Shown: positions 1 to 9,272 of the stretch, piece after piece
How the letters are laid out: each line of letters starts with the position of its first letter
Position numbering within the stretch: position 1 is the stretch's first letter
Origin: an uncultured Clostridium sp.
GTDB taxonomy: Bacteria; Bacillota; Clostridia; TANB77; CAG-508
Length of the DNA stretch: 46,940 nucleotides
Direction: 5' to 3'
Assembly (NCBI GenBank): GCA_900553985.1
Contig: USFW01000011.1
Span: 1 to 46,940 of the forward strand
The notes under the pieces: generated by a model
Told to the model about the DNA's origin: nothing
Seen by the model: only the letters and a program-made list of their open reading frames with translations
The model's database searches: none
Made by a program: the position numbers and the translations under genes

Positions 1-1749
1 GCATTAAAAGAAAATTCACTTGAAGGAATGCAAGGATTAGGAAAGGGAGATTTAACAAGTTTGAAAGATGTATTTCTAATAGATGATGATTTAAATGTAA
101 GATATATAGCAAGTAATGGAAAGGAATATGGAGATCAAATAAGCAAAAAGATATTAGAAGATGAAACAGAAATAAGATTTAGTAGTAAAGAGTTTGGTGA
201 ATATATATCAAAAATATCAGGTGTAGCAGAAGGCGAAATGAAATTCAAGTGGATGAAAAATCAAACACATTTATCGTTATATAGTATAGATTTGAATAGT
301 TTAGAAGATTTGATATTTTTTCCAAATTTGACTTCAATAGAAATGGGGAATATGCACTTAGAAAGTCTTAACGGGATCGAAAATTGTAGTAAATTAAAAG
401 AGTTTCAAGTAGTTGATGTTAAAGTTAAAAATTATAAAGCTTTATCATTACTAAAAAATATAGAAAGAGTTTATATACAAGGCTTAGTAAGCTTAGAAGA
501 TATAGTGGATAATATAAAAGAGTTTGATAAGTTACAAAAATTAACTATTTATTCGGCTCAATTAGAAGATTTTGATTTATTAAAAGAACTAAAAAGTATA
601 GAAAATTTAAACAGTTTAAATTTGGGGGTAAATAAAATTAAAGATGTGAATTTCTTAAAAGATTTTAAAAATTTAACATCTTTAGATTTAAGAAATAACT
701 TAATTACAGATATTACTCCATTAAAATCATTAACAAAGTTGACAACATTAAATTTAACAACAAATAATATTAAAGATATAACACCATTAGCAGAAAATAA
801 GGAATTAATGTATTTAAGCTTAAAAGGAAATCCACAAATTGAAGGAGATAGAAGTAAGTATTCTGAAGAAGGAATAAAGGCTTTAGACGAGATTAGTAAA
901 ATATTAGAAAGAAATGGAAGTATTTCTCTAGATAGTAATCAATTAGGATTATTTAATAACTATAAAAATATAGATTTATCTTATCAAAATTTAACAAATT
1001 TAGAGATACTAGATGGATTTAATCAGCTTGTAGGTTTAAATTTAAATACCAATAAATTAACTTTGGAGGATAAAAGATCTCAAGAAATTTTATCAAATAT
1101 GATTAATTTAGAGTTTTTATATTTGCAAAGTAATCCATTAATAGACATATCTGCAATTAATAATTTGAAGAATTTAAAAATATTATATATAGAAGGAAAT
1201 GATAATGTTAATTTAGCTCAGATTGAAGATATTATATCTAATTTGAGTAATTTAAGATTAAGTACAGAAGCTTTAAAAACAATTGAAAATTGTAGTGCTG
1301 AAAAAATAAATAAATTAAGAATTGATAATAGTTCTAATGTTACAGAAATACCAGATTTATCTAAATTTTATAATTTACAAGTTTTATCAATGATTAGCTT
1401 AACAAAAGTAAAAGATTTTTCGAATATATCTAATATTGCTTCTTTAAAGAATTTATCTTTAACTGCTAATAACTTGCACGGAAGAATGCCTGATTTTTTA
1501 AATTTAAAAAATTTAGAAATTTTATCATTAAAAGGTTGTTCATTATGGAGTGAGGATTTAGAAAAGTTAAAAGGATTAAAAGATAATACAAATTTGATAA
1601 TTAACTTACAAAATAATTCTATTATAGATGCAACTGCATTATTAGAATTAAATCCAAGTACAAGGATTGACTTAAAAGGAAATGTAAATTTATCACAAGA
1701 TTCAAAAGATAAATTAAAAGCTAGATTTGGAAATAATGTGACATTTTAG
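1..1749 (+). CDS. Leucine-rich-repeat protein, 5' end outside the window
   Basis: The reading frame is open from base 1. The first ATG (28) lies inside an open frame and has no SD, so the true start is probably upstream and the protein is partial. What is seen is a long series of roughly 22-residue LRR units of the LxxLxxLxLxxNxIxDIxxL type, clearest between about residues 185 and 270 and again at 330-400 and 440-560 counted from base 28. This resembles the internalin-like LRR_4 families that usually mediate protein binding at the cell surface. No signal peptide or anchor is visible because the N terminus is missing, and the C terminus ends in an LRR with no sortase motif. A strong terminator follows about 50 nt after the stop. 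The LRR assignment is firm; the role is unknown. Confidence 0.85.
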   Translation, partial: ALKENSLEGMQGLGKGDLTSLKDVFLIDDDLNVRYIASNGKEYGDQISKKILEDETEIRFSSKEFGEYISKISGVAEGEMKFKWMKNQTHLSLYSIDLNSLEDLIFFPNLTSIEMGNMHLESLNGIENCSKLKEFQVVDVKVKNYKALSLLKNIERVYIQGLVSLEDIVDNIKEFDKLQKLTIYSAQLEDFDLLKELKSIENLNSLNLGVNKIKDVNFLKDFKNLTSLDLRNNLITDITPLKSLTKLTTLNLTTNNIKDITPLAENKELMYLSLKGNPQIEGDRSKYSEEGIKALDEISKILERNGSISLDSNQLGLFNNYKNIDLSYQNLTNLEILDGFNQLVGLNLNTNKLTLEDKRSQEILSNMINLEFLYLQSNPLIDISAINNLKNLKILYIEGNDNVNLAQIEDIISNLSNLRLSTEALKTIENCSAEKINKLRIDNSSNVTEIPDLSKFYNLQVLSMISLTKVKDFSNISNIASLKNLSLTANNLHGRMPDFLNLKNLEILSLKGCSLWSEDLEKLKGLKDNTNLIINLQNNSIIDATALLELNPSTRIDLKGNVNLSQDSKDKLKARFGNNVTF

Positions 1750-1800
1750 TTGATAAGGTTAAAATACAATAAGAAGATTAGATATTATAAATTTAGAATA

Positions 1801-1832
1801 AAAAAGATGACTCACTTTTGAGTCATCTTTTT
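1801..1832. terminator. Bidirectional intrinsic terminator
   Basis: A perfect 14-bp stem (1801-1814 with 1819-1832) encloses the loop cttt. A-runs on one side and T-runs on the other make it usable on both strands, so it fits between the convergent LRR gene and htrA. Confidence 0.85.
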
Positions 1833-1938
1833 GAAAATAAAAGGGGATGTTTTTTTATCTAAATCAGTTATTACTGACTATGTTTATAATATACCAATCT
1901 TTTTTGTCCATTCTGTGAACTAAAAGTGAAAAGTTAAA

Positions 1939-3192
1939 CTAAGGTTGTTCACCTAATTTTAAAGTTAAGTCTTTTTCTTGTTCGTCTCTATTTACTTTAA
2001 CTGAAATTTCATCACCAATTTTATGAGAATTTTTAATTTCTGTTAATTCGTCCATAGTTTTAATTTTTTTACCATCTGCTTCAATAATTACATCACCAGG
2101 TTTTAGACCAGCTTTTTCAGCTGCTGAAAAGTCGTCTATTGATTTTACATAGATACCTTCAACTAAGTGATTTTCTTTAGCAAGTTTTTCAGTTAAATCC
2201 ATACCTGTTATTCCGATATAAGGCCTCTTAACTTTGCTATATTGAATTAATTGAGAAGTTATATCAGTAGTAGAGTTAATAGGAATAGCGAATCCCATAC
2301 CTTCAATATCTTCACCTGAAAGCTTTAAAGTATTAACTCCAATAACTTTACCTTCACTATTTACAAGAGCTCCACCACTATTTCCTGAGTTAATAGCAGC
2401 ATCTGTTTGAATTAATGTATATTTTTTTCCATCTGTATCTGTAATTTCTCTGTTAACAGCACTTACAACACCACAAGTGATACTACTTTGTAACCCTAAA
2501 GGATTCCCAACTGCCATTGCAAATTCACCAACTTTTATAGAGTCAGAATCAGCAAATTCTGCTTTTGGTAAATCTTTTTTATCAATTTTTATAACAGCTA
2601 AGTCTGTTTGTTCATCAGTACCAACAATTTTTGCTTCATACTCGGTAGTATCATTAAATAAGGTGACAGATACTTTAGTTGCTTCTGATACTTGATAATA
2701 TGATTCTGATTCTCCAGAAGAAACAACATGATTGTTAGTTAGAATATATCCATCCTCACTAATTATGATACCAGAACCAGTAGCTGTTGCAGTAGATTGT
2801 GATTGTGTTCCAAATACAGGTATTTTTGAAGTTACATTATATTCAATTTTTATTCCAACAATTGAAGGTAAAATTTTATTAGCAGCATATACAGCAGTAT
2901 CAGAATAATTTTTTAAAGAAACTTGGTCAACAGTACCCATAGTGTTAGAATTAGAAGATGGAGAAGATGTTGAACCAGTATTCATAATATGATCTCTAAC
3001 AGAAGGAATACCAAAGCAAGTTCCAATTACTAGTGCGCATCCTACTACACCACTAAAAAATGGTAAAACAATTGATTTTCCAAATCCACTTTTGTGTTTT
3101 TGCCTATTATCAATTTCATAAACGGTATTATATGATCCTTTATTAGATACCGTTTTAAATTTTGAATTTTCTTTTTTTTCATTTTCATCCAT
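1939..3192 (-). CDS. htrA: HtrA/DegP-like membrane-anchored serine protease with PDZ domain
   Basis: The 417-residue protein is a trypsin-like surface quality-control protease. Residues 1-40 are cytoplasmic and charged. One membrane segment lies at about 41-62, followed by a Ser/Asn-rich linker, a protease domain at about 95-310 and one PDZ domain at about 325-415. The catalytic triad is visible: His155 in TNNHVV, Asp197 in QTDLAVIKI and Ser272 in GNSGGA. This N-in, single-TM, single-PDZ plan is that of Gram-positive HtrA/YkdA/YvtA. The ATG has an AGGAGG SD at proper spacing. It stands alone and is convergent with the LRR gene. In the family it degrades misfolded exported proteins; its regulation here cannot be read. 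Confidence 0.95.
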   Translation of the reverse strand: MDENEKKENSKFKTVSNKGSYNTVYEIDNRQKHKSGFGKSIVLPFFSGVVGCALVIGTCFGIPSVRDHIMNTGSTSSPSSNSNTMGTVDQVSLKNYSDTAVYAANKILPSIVGIKIEYNVTSKIPVFGTQSQSTATATGSGIIISEDGYILTNNHVVSSGESESYYQVSEATKVSVTLFNDTTEYEAKIVGTDEQTDLAVIKIDKKDLPKAEFADSDSIKVGEFAMAVGNPLGLQSSITCGVVSAVNREITDTDGKKYTLIQTDAAINSGNSGGALVNSEGKVIGVNTLKLSGEDIEGMGFAIPINSTTDITSQLIQYSKVKRPYIGITGMDLTEKLAKENHLVEGIYVKSIDDFSAAEKAGLKPGDVIIEADGKKIKTMDELTEIKNSHKIGDEISVKVNRDEQEKDLTLKLGEQP

Positions 3193-3504
3193 ATGAAAAC
3201 CTCCTCTTGAAAATGATTTTTTTATATTTTTTAATATCTTAACTAATTAATTAAAATATTACAATACTTTTGTGAAATTTGTGTGAAGATATTAAGTTTT
3301 TTCTTACAAATTTATGGATAGATAAAAATAATTCAACTAATACCTTGAATAAAAAAAATCAATTTGTTAAAATATTAAGTAGAAAAAGAGATAAAAATGA
3401 AACTATATGAAAAATGAATTAAGGTAGGTAGATAAAATAAATTTAGCTTTAAAATGTTATAAATTTATATGTTAATTGGAAAATTATGAGTTTAAGGGAA
3501 AGGA
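3193..3504. other. Divergent intergenic region, nothing recognised
   Basis: These 312 bases separate htrA (-) from the prepilin-like gene (+). The stretch is very AT-rich and must hold both promoters, but I see no convincing -35/-10 pair, hairpin or repeat. Confidence 0.5.
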
Positions 3505-4056
3505 ATGATTATAAAGGTGGATAAAGTAATAAGAGAACAAAAGGGTGTAACATTGATAGTGTTAGTAGTTACAATAATTGTATTATTAATATTAGCAGCA
3601 ATTACTATGTATGGTGGGACAGATATGATTGATAAATCAAGGTTAGAAGGATTAAAGACAAATATGTTGTTAATTCAAACTAAAGCTAAAGAATATGTAG
3701 AAAATGCTAAATTTCAATTAGGAATAAAACCTGAAGAAGCAACAGAACCAATGAAAGAAAAGGCACGATTAGAGCTAGAAGGGGAAGATAAAGGAACAAA
3801 AGTAAATGTAGGAGATCCAATTGCAAATGAAGTGACAAGAATAGGAATAAGCCAAACTGAAATTGAACAAGGAAATGTTTATTGGTTATCTACATCTAAT
3901 TTAGAGAAAATGGGGATAAAAGGTACAAAGTCAGATGAAAAAAGTGGTTATTATATAATTGTATATAATATGGAAGAAATATCAGCAGAAATATATAATA
4001 CAGTAGGGTATAAAGATATATATTCATTAACAGATATAGAGAATATTGAGGAATAA
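3505..4056 (+). CDS. Type IV prepilin-like (class III signal) membrane-anchored protein
   Basis: The 183-residue protein has a short charged leader ending EQKG, followed by VTLIVLVVTIIVLLILAAIT, the shape of a prepilin peptidase (PilD) site and N-terminal hydrophobic helix. The conserved Glu at position +5 of mature pilins is Val here, so incorporation into a classical pilus is uncertain. The remainder (about 40-183) is soluble and charged, and I recognise no domain. No pilus assembly genes are near, so it is an isolated gene. The start is preceded by a purine-rich AAGGGAAAGG. The prepilin-like N terminus is clear; the function is unknown. A second protein with this type of leader lies at 37438-38664. 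Confidence 0.75.
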   Translation: MIIKVDKVIREQKGVTLIVLVVTIIVLLILAAITMYGGTDMIDKSRLEGLKTNMLLIQTKAKEYVENAKFQLGIKPEEATEPMKEKARLELEGEDKGTKVNVGDPIANEVTRIGISQTEIEQGNVYWLSTSNLEKMGIKGTKSDEKSGYYIIVYNMEEISAEIYNTVGYKDIYSLTDIENIEE

Positions 4057-4154
4057 GATTAAAAATGAGAACTTATAATCCATTAAATTTTACTTGGTTA
4101 TATAATAGGATATAGTAAAAATTTATATAATATATATTCTTATCTAAACTATGA

Positions 4155-4802
4155 ATGGAAGGAACGGTAGCAAAATTGAAAGAAAAAGAACTAGAAAGAT
4201 TATTAGAATTAAAAAAAATAGAAAAAGATTTATATAATAAAGGTTTTGAAAATATATGTGGAATAGATGAAGCAGGAAGAGGGCCATTAGCAGGACCCGT
4301 TGTAGTTGCTGGAGTTATTATGCCAAAAGATTCAATGATAGAAGGAGTAAATGACTCAAAAAAAGTTTCAGAAAAGAAAAGAGAAAAATTATATGATTTA
4401 ATAATTGAAGAAGCAATAAGTTATTCTGTTGCAATAATTGGACAAGATGTAATTGATGATATAAACATTTTAAATGCAACTAAACAGGGAGTGGCAGAAG
4501 TAGTAAGAGGCTTAGATGTAAAACCTAATTTGATACTTGTAGACGCACTTACTCATATAGATACAAGTGGAATACCATATGATTCAATAGTTAAAGGAGA
4601 TGCTAAATGCTATAATATATCAGCAGCATCAATTTTAGCAAAAGTAACTAGGGATAGAATAATGAGGGAGTGGAATGAAATTTATCCTCAATATGGTTTT
4701 TCTTCACATAAAGGGTATGGAACAGCTAAACATATAGCAGCAATAAAAGAATATGGTTTATGTCCAATACATAGAAGGAGTTTTACAAAAAATTTTGTAT
4801 AA
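4155..4802 (+). CDS. rnhB: Ribonuclease HII
   Basis: The protein removes RNA from RNA-DNA hybrids and excises misincorporated ribonucleotides. The family signature GIDEAGRGPLAGPVVVAG starts at residue 36, giving the metal ligands Asp38 and Glu39. The other acidic residues lie in LVDALTH and in the SILAKVTRDRIM helix, and DSKK is also conserved. Length (215 aa) is normal. The start is ambiguous: the ATG at 4155 has no SD, while a TTG at 4176 in the same frame follows GGAAGGA at 4157-4163. The shorter product would still contain the whole catalytic domain. No operon partner is evident. Confidence 0.95.
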   Translation: MEGTVAKLKEKELERLLELKKIEKDLYNKGFENICGIDEAGRGPLAGPVVVAGVIMPKDSMIEGVNDSKKVSEKKREKLYDLIIEEAISYSVAIIGQDVIDDINILNATKQGVAEVVRGLDVKPNLILVDALTHIDTSGIPYDSIVKGDAKCYNISAASILAKVTRDRIMREWNEIYPQYGFSSHKGYGTAKHIAAIKEYGLCPIHRRSFTKNFV

Positions 4803-4958
4803 ATTAGAGAAAAATAATAGAAATGTTAGCTCAAATAATAAATTATGTTTCTAATTATTATTGTATAAAGTATTCTAGAAAGAATATTTTATTGCATAAA
4901 ATTCTGTAAAAATAATATAAAAGTAGATAATTAATTATAATAAAAAGGAGAGCAAAAG

Positions 4959-6264
4959 ATGAATATCCTAGAAATTATAGAAAAGAAAAGAGATAAAAAA
5001 GAATTAACCAAAGAAGAAATACAATTTTTCATAACAGAATATACAAATGGTAATATTGCAGATTATCAAGCATCAGCATTGATAATGGCAATATTTTTAA
5101 ATGGAATGACAAAACAAGAAACAACATATTTAACAATGGCAATGGCAAACTCAGGAGAAATATTAGATTTATCTAAGCTACAAGGAATAATAGTTGATAA
5201 ACATTCAACAGGAGGAGTAGGAGATAAGGTTTCATTAATTTTACTACCATTAGTTGCATCTGCTCGGAGTACCTGTGGCAAAAATGTCAGGAAGAGGACT
5301 TGGATTTACTGGTGGCACAGTAGATAAACTAGAATCTATACAAGGTTATAGAACTAATATAGATATGAACACTTTTGTACAAAATGTGGAAGAAATAGGA
5401 ATAAGTATGATATCTCAAACATTAAATTTGGCACCAGCTGATAAGAAAATATATGCATTAAGAGACAGTATTTCTTGTGTGGAAAGTATACCATTAATTG
5501 CTTCTAGTATAATGAGTAAAAAAATAGCAAGTGGAGCTGAAAAGATAGTAATAGATGTTACAGTAGGTAGTGGAGCATTTATGAAAAATCTACAAGATGC
5601 TAAAGAATTAGCAAATGAAATGATAAAAATAGGAGAACTAGCAGATAGAGAAACAGTATGTGTACTTACAAATATGGATGAGCCACTAGGTATTTCAGTT
5701 GGAAATAATTTAGAAGTAATAGAAGCAGTAGAAGCTCTAAAAGGAAATATGCCAGAAGATGTAAAAGAAGTTGTATTAGAATTAGGGGCTAATATGATGA
5801 AATTAGCAGGAAAAGGAAACAACATAGACGAAAATAAAGAAATATTAATGGAAAATATATTAAATGGTAAAGCTTTCAATAAATTTTTAGAGTTAGTAGA
5901 AAAACAAGGTGGAAATATAGAATATTTAAAAGATACAAGTAAATTTGAAAGAGCTAAATATGTAGAAAAGATATATAGTTTAGAAGAAGGATATATTAGG
6001 AGCATTAATGCAAAAGAAATAGGAAAATTAGTATGTAATTTAGGAGCTGGAAGAATTAGAAAAGAAGATGAAATTGATAACACAGTTGGAGTAAAAATAA
6101 AGAAAAAAGTAGGAGACTATGTAAAAAAAGGAGAAGAGATTGCAGAGATATTTGTCAATGAAGAAAATTTAGTTTTACAAGCACAAAAAAGAATATTAGA
6201 AATATTTAAATATTCAAGTGAGAAAGTAGAAAAAATGAAAACTATAATTTCAATTATTAGTTAA
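4959..6264 (+). pseudogene. pdp: Pyrimidine-nucleoside phosphorylase, interrupted by a one-base frameshift
   Basis: This family phosphorolyses thymidine, deoxyuridine or uridine to base plus (deoxy)ribose-1-phosphate in salvage. The 5' frame (4959-5327) carries the N-terminal helical domain and the phosphate loop KHSTGGVGDK (residues 81-90). The 3' frame carries PVAKMSGRGLGFTGGTVDKLES through the C-terminal domain to the stop at 6264. The two frames meet at GCT-C-GGAGTACCT. Dropping C5265 restores LVASAGVPVAKMSG, which matches the family without a gap, and yields 434 residues, the usual length. All other regions look intact and unselected drift is not apparent, so this is either a very recent mutation or an assembly error. 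A good SD (AAAGGAGA) precedes the ATG. Confidence 0.9.
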
Positions 6265-6275
6265 AATTAAAAATA

Positions 6276-6302
6276 TAAAATTCTAGCACATTTAGAATTT
6301 TA
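6276..6302 (+). terminator. Probable terminator after pdp
   Basis: A 10-bp stem TAAAATTCTA/TAGAATTTTA with a 7-nt loop lies 12 nt after the pdp stop. The T-run is short, so strength is doubtful. Confidence 0.5.
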
Positions 6303-6495
6303 AAAGATAATATAAAAAGCTTACTATTCTAAAAAAACATGGAAATTATTAAACTATGAATTGTAACCACCATATAAAAAATACCAAAACTTAAATTAAT
6401 AAAACTATTTAAAAAGATAGAAATATATGTTATAATTTATTTTGTATTAATAAATTTTAAAGGAATATATTTATAATATATGAGGAGTTGAGGAT

Positions 6496-6624
6496 ATGAA
6501 AAAGGAAAAACAAGAAACAAAAAGATATGATAAAGGACAAATATTTGTAAAAGTAATGGCTGGAATATTAGCATTATTAATGTTATTAGCAGGAGCATCA
6601 ACACTAATATTTGCACTAATGTAA
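6496..6624 (+). CDS. Small single-pass membrane peptide upstream of cdaA
   Basis: This 42-residue ORF begins MKKEKQETKRYDKGQ, with a positively charged cytoplasmic head, and then has one hydrophobic segment at about residues 16-42 (FVKVMAGILALLMLLAGAST and onward). It ends at the membrane with no outer tail. It has SD-like GAGGAG and GAGG upstream and lies 18 nt before cdaA, so it is probably cotranscribed with it. It resembles the short DUF4044-like membrane peptides of Firmicutes, but the match is by general shape only. Being next to a membrane-bound cyclase, it could be a regulatory partner of CdaA; that is inference. Confidence 0.65.
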   Translation: MKKEKQETKRYDKGQIFVKVMAGILALLMLLAGASTLIFALM

Positions 6625-6642
6625 TAGAAGAAGGGATGAAAT

Positions 6643-7593
6643 ATGATAATTGATTTTGGAATGAATTGGGAAGATTTCTACAAAGATAACATATTAAGTT
6701 ATATCAAATCTTTACAAGAAAATCCTTTTGAATTAGTAACATTAATATTAGATATAGCAATAGTTATATTTTTAATATATTGTTTTCTAAAAGTAGTTAA
6801 AGGTTCTAGGGCATGGCAATTAATAAAGGGAATTGCGTTATTAATCGTAGTTACTTGGATAAGTGGATTATTAAACCTTAAAATTCTAAATTGGATTTTA
6901 ACTGGAATAATGAATTTAGGAGTTATAGCAATAATAGTTATATTCCAGCCTGAACTTAGAAGAGGATTAGAACAATTAGGAACAAATAAACTTACAAAGT
7001 TTTTTGGAATAGATAAAGATTTAGCAACTAAAACAAAAGAAGATATTTATAAAGTTGTAATAGCAGCAACAGAACTTGCCAAAGCAAAAACAGGAGCATT
7101 AATAGTTATAGAAAGAGATATAAAAATACAAGACATCATATCAGGAGGAATTCCCCTAAATGCAGATGTATCTCCACAACTTTTAGTAAATATATTTGAG
7201 CCAAAAACACCACTACATGATGGGGCAGTTGTAATTTCAGGAAATAAAATCGCAGCAGCAGCATGTGTATTACCATTGGCAGATGATAAGGATATAGCAA
7301 AAGAATTAGGAACAAGACATAGAGCAGCAATTGGAATTTCAAAGGAATCAGATAGTATAGTAGTAGTAGTTTCAGAAGAAACAGGAAAAATATCTATTGC
7401 AAAAGATGGTACTTTAATAGCAGATGTTAGAGAAGATACATTAAAGAAAATATTAATTAGTAATGTAGTGACAAAAAGATTTGCAGTAGAAAAGAAAGAA
7501 AGAAAAAATAAAATAATGCAAATAAGAGAAAACTTAAGAAATTCTGCAAATGATAAAGAAAATACAAAAGAAAACGATAATAAAAATGTGTAG
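6643..7593 (+). CDS. cdaA: Diadenylate cyclase CdaA (c-di-AMP synthase)
   Basis: The enzyme makes cyclic di-AMP from two ATP. N-terminal membrane helices lie at about residues 32-50, 60-75 and 85-101. The DisA_N (DAC) domain runs at about 105-265 with its two signatures: DGA at 193-195 (in PLHDGAVVIS) and RHR at 225-227 (in GTRHRAAIG). The last 40 residues are a charged Lys/Asn/Glu tail. At 316 aa it is slightly longer than typical CdaA. In Bacillus and many Clostridia cdaA is followed by cdaR (ybbR) and glmM; here it is preceded by a 42-aa membrane peptide and followed by truA, so the usual regulators are not adjacent. Confidence 0.95.
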   Translation: MIIDFGMNWEDFYKDNILSYIKSLQENPFELVTLILDIAIVIFLIYCFLKVVKGSRAWQLIKGIALLIVVTWISGLLNLKILNWILTGIMNLGVIAIIVIFQPELRRGLEQLGTNKLTKFFGIDKDLATKTKEDIYKVVIAATELAKAKTGALIVIERDIKIQDIISGGIPLNADVSPQLLVNIFEPKTPLHDGAVVISGNKIAAAACVLPLADDKDIAKELGTRHRAAIGISKESDSIVVVVSEETGKISIAKDGTLIADVREDTLKKILISNVVTKRFAVEKKERKNKIMQIRENLRNSANDKENTKENDNKNV

Positions 7594-7686
7594 TAATAAA
7601 AATTAAGATAGGTTGCTCTATATACAAGGAGTGACCTAAAATTTTATAAAAATTCTAGTTAAAAATAAATGTTAAGTGAGGAAAAA

Positions 7687-8427
7687 GTGAGAAATATAAG
7701 ATTAACCATAGAATATGATGGAAAAGACTTTAACGGTTGGCAAAAACAACCAAACAAATTGAATATTCAAGGAACAATAGAACAGGCAATAGAAAGGATA
7801 ACAGGCGAAAAAGTAGATTTAATGGCATCAGGAAGAACAGATGCAGGAGTGCATGCTATTGGACAAGTTGCTAATTTTAAAACAAATTCTAATATTCCAA
7901 TAGAAAAATTCCCAATAGCTATTAACTCTAATTTAAAAAAATCAATAATAATAAAATCGGCAGAAGAGGTAGATGAAAGATTTCATAGTAGATTAAGTTG
8001 TAAAAGAAAAACATATAGATATATTATAAATAATTCAGAATATGGTACGGCAATTTATAGGAATTTTGAAACACATATTCCTATGAAATTAGACATAGAA
8101 AAAATGAAAGAAGCAATAAAATACTTTGAAGGAGAACACGATTTCAAAGCCTTTAAAGCCAGTGGTACAAGTAGTAAAAGCAGTGTAAGAACGATTTATA
8201 AAGCAGAGGTTATTGAAAAGGAAGATAATAAGATATATATAGAATTAACAGGTAATGGTTTTTTATATAACATGGTCAGAATAATAGTAGGAACATTAGT
8301 AGAAGTAGGAACAGGAAAAATTAAGCCACAAGAAATAAAAGAAATAATAAAATCAGAAAAAAGAGAAAATGCAGGAAAAACAATGCCACCACAGGGGTTA
8401 TATCTATTAAAAGTTGAATATAATTAA
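7687..8427 (+). CDS. truA: tRNA pseudouridine(38-40) synthase TruA
   Basis: TruA isomerises uridines 38-40 in the anticodon arm of tRNAs. The motif SGRTDAGVHA carries the catalytic Asp (residue 52 from this start), and the domain continues to the end with the usual GNGFLYNMVRIIVGTL segment. I chose the GTG at 7687, which gives the normal family N terminus MRNIRLTIEYDGKDFNGWQ and follows TGAGGA at about 4-5 nt. The in-frame ATG at 7669 adds six residues and has no SD of its own. About 245-250 residues is the usual size. It is 93 nt downstream of cdaA and has no other partner. Confidence 0.93.
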   Translation: MRNIRLTIEYDGKDFNGWQKQPNKLNIQGTIEQAIERITGEKVDLMASGRTDAGVHAIGQVANFKTNSNIPIEKFPIAINSNLKKSIIIKSAEEVDERFHSRLSCKRKTYRYIINNSEYGTAIYRNFETHIPMKLDIEKMKEAIKYFEGEHDFKAFKASGTSSKSSVRTIYKAEVIEKEDNKIYIELTGNGFLYNMVRIIVGTLVEVGTGKIKPQEIKEIIKSEKRENAGKTMPPQGLYLLKVEYN

Positions 8428-8491
8428 ATTTTTCGTTAACCATATATAAGAAAAATGCATAAAATAAAGTAAAAAGAAAAGGAGAAAAATT

Positions 8492-9232
8492 ATGGAATTT
8501 TTACTTATATTTTTTGCATTTCCACTAGCAGTTATTATTATATCTATAGCTTTACAAAAAATTTTAAAAAATCCAATACTAGTTGCATCGATAATATTTG
8601 TAATTGGTCTGTTATTAGCCTTTATAGTTAATAATTTAATTATTTTAGTTATTACTATTATATATGCAATAATAAGTTATATAACGGCATTTATTACATG
8701 TTTAATATGTAAGTGGCTCAGAGAAAATAGTAATGAATGTAGAAGAAGAGAAAGAAATAATTGTTGTGATAGAAGAAATGATAATTGTAATGAGATGGGA
8801 AACTCTAATGAATTATTAACAATAAGCAGTAATTGTAATCAAAGTAATAATGGGAATTTATTAACAATAAGTAGTAATTGCAACCGAAATAATAATGGAA
8901 ATTTACTGACAATAAATAGTGCTTGTAACAGAAATAATAATGGTGATTTATTAACTATAAATAGTAGATGTGGAAATAATTCAAATTGTTGTAATATGGA
9001 TGATGGAAGAAATGACTTATTAACAATAAATTCAAATGGCAATTGTCAAGAAACAGGAAATTGGAATTGTAGTTGTCAAAACACTAATATTATAAATGGT
9101 GTTATAAGAGTAAGAAATGGTGATTGTTCTTGTAGAAATGATGATATAGTAGACACAAGAATAAATGTAATACCAAATTCTAATAATAATGGAAGAACGG
9201 GATGTATTTGTGGTAGGTATAGGAGAAGATAA
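8492..9232 (+). CDS. Membrane protein with Asn/Cys-rich repeat tail (DUF2651-like head)
   Basis: The 246-residue protein has two parts. Residues 1-75 form two or three membrane helices (starting MEFLLIFFAFPLAVIIISIA) that resemble DUF2651/YbeF proteins; this match is from memory. Residues 78-246 are hydrophilic, rich in Asn, Cys, Ser and Arg. They include LLTI(S/N)S units beginning at residues 108, 123, 138, 153 and 176, the first four spaced exactly 15 residues. More than fifteen Cys occur after residue 70, some as CC, CNC or CSC. The tail ends in CICGRYRRR. SD AAAAGGAG is well placed. The cysteines suggest metal binding or disulfide cross-linking, but this is inference. Confidence 0.75.
   Translation: MEFLLIFFAFPLAVIIISIALQKILKNPILVASIIFVIGLLLAFIVNNLIILVITIIYAIISYITAFITCLICKWLRENSNECRRRERNNCCDRRNDNCNEMGNSNELLTISSNCNQSNNGNLLTISSNCNRNNNGNLLTINSACNRNNNGDLLTINSRCGNNSNCCNMDDGRNDLLTINSNGNCQETGNWNCSCQNTNIINGVIRVRNGDCSCRNDDIVDTRINVIPNSNNNGRTGCICGRYRRR
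8813..9031 (+). repeat. In-frame 45-bp repeats inside the 8492-9232 gene
   Basis: Four diverged 45-bp copies encode (G)(N/D)LLTI(S/N)S-x-C-(N/G)-x-x-N-N, starting at LLT codons 108, 123, 138 and 153. A fifth, spaced 23 codons further, starts at codon 176. The third bases differ among copies, so the array is not brand new. Confidence 0.8.
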
Positions 9233-9272
9233 AATATAAGAACTAAATAAATGAATAAATTAAGAATTATAG

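Noticed and set aside
5250..5270. Programmed ribosomal frameshift in the phosphorylase gene
   Set aside because: There is no slippery heptamer, SD-like stimulator or pseudoknot at the junction, and the family is not known to use one.
5415..6083. Minus-strand ORF over the phosphorylase
   Set aside because: The plus strand encodes a well-conserved enzyme domain. The reverse frame has no motif or SD.
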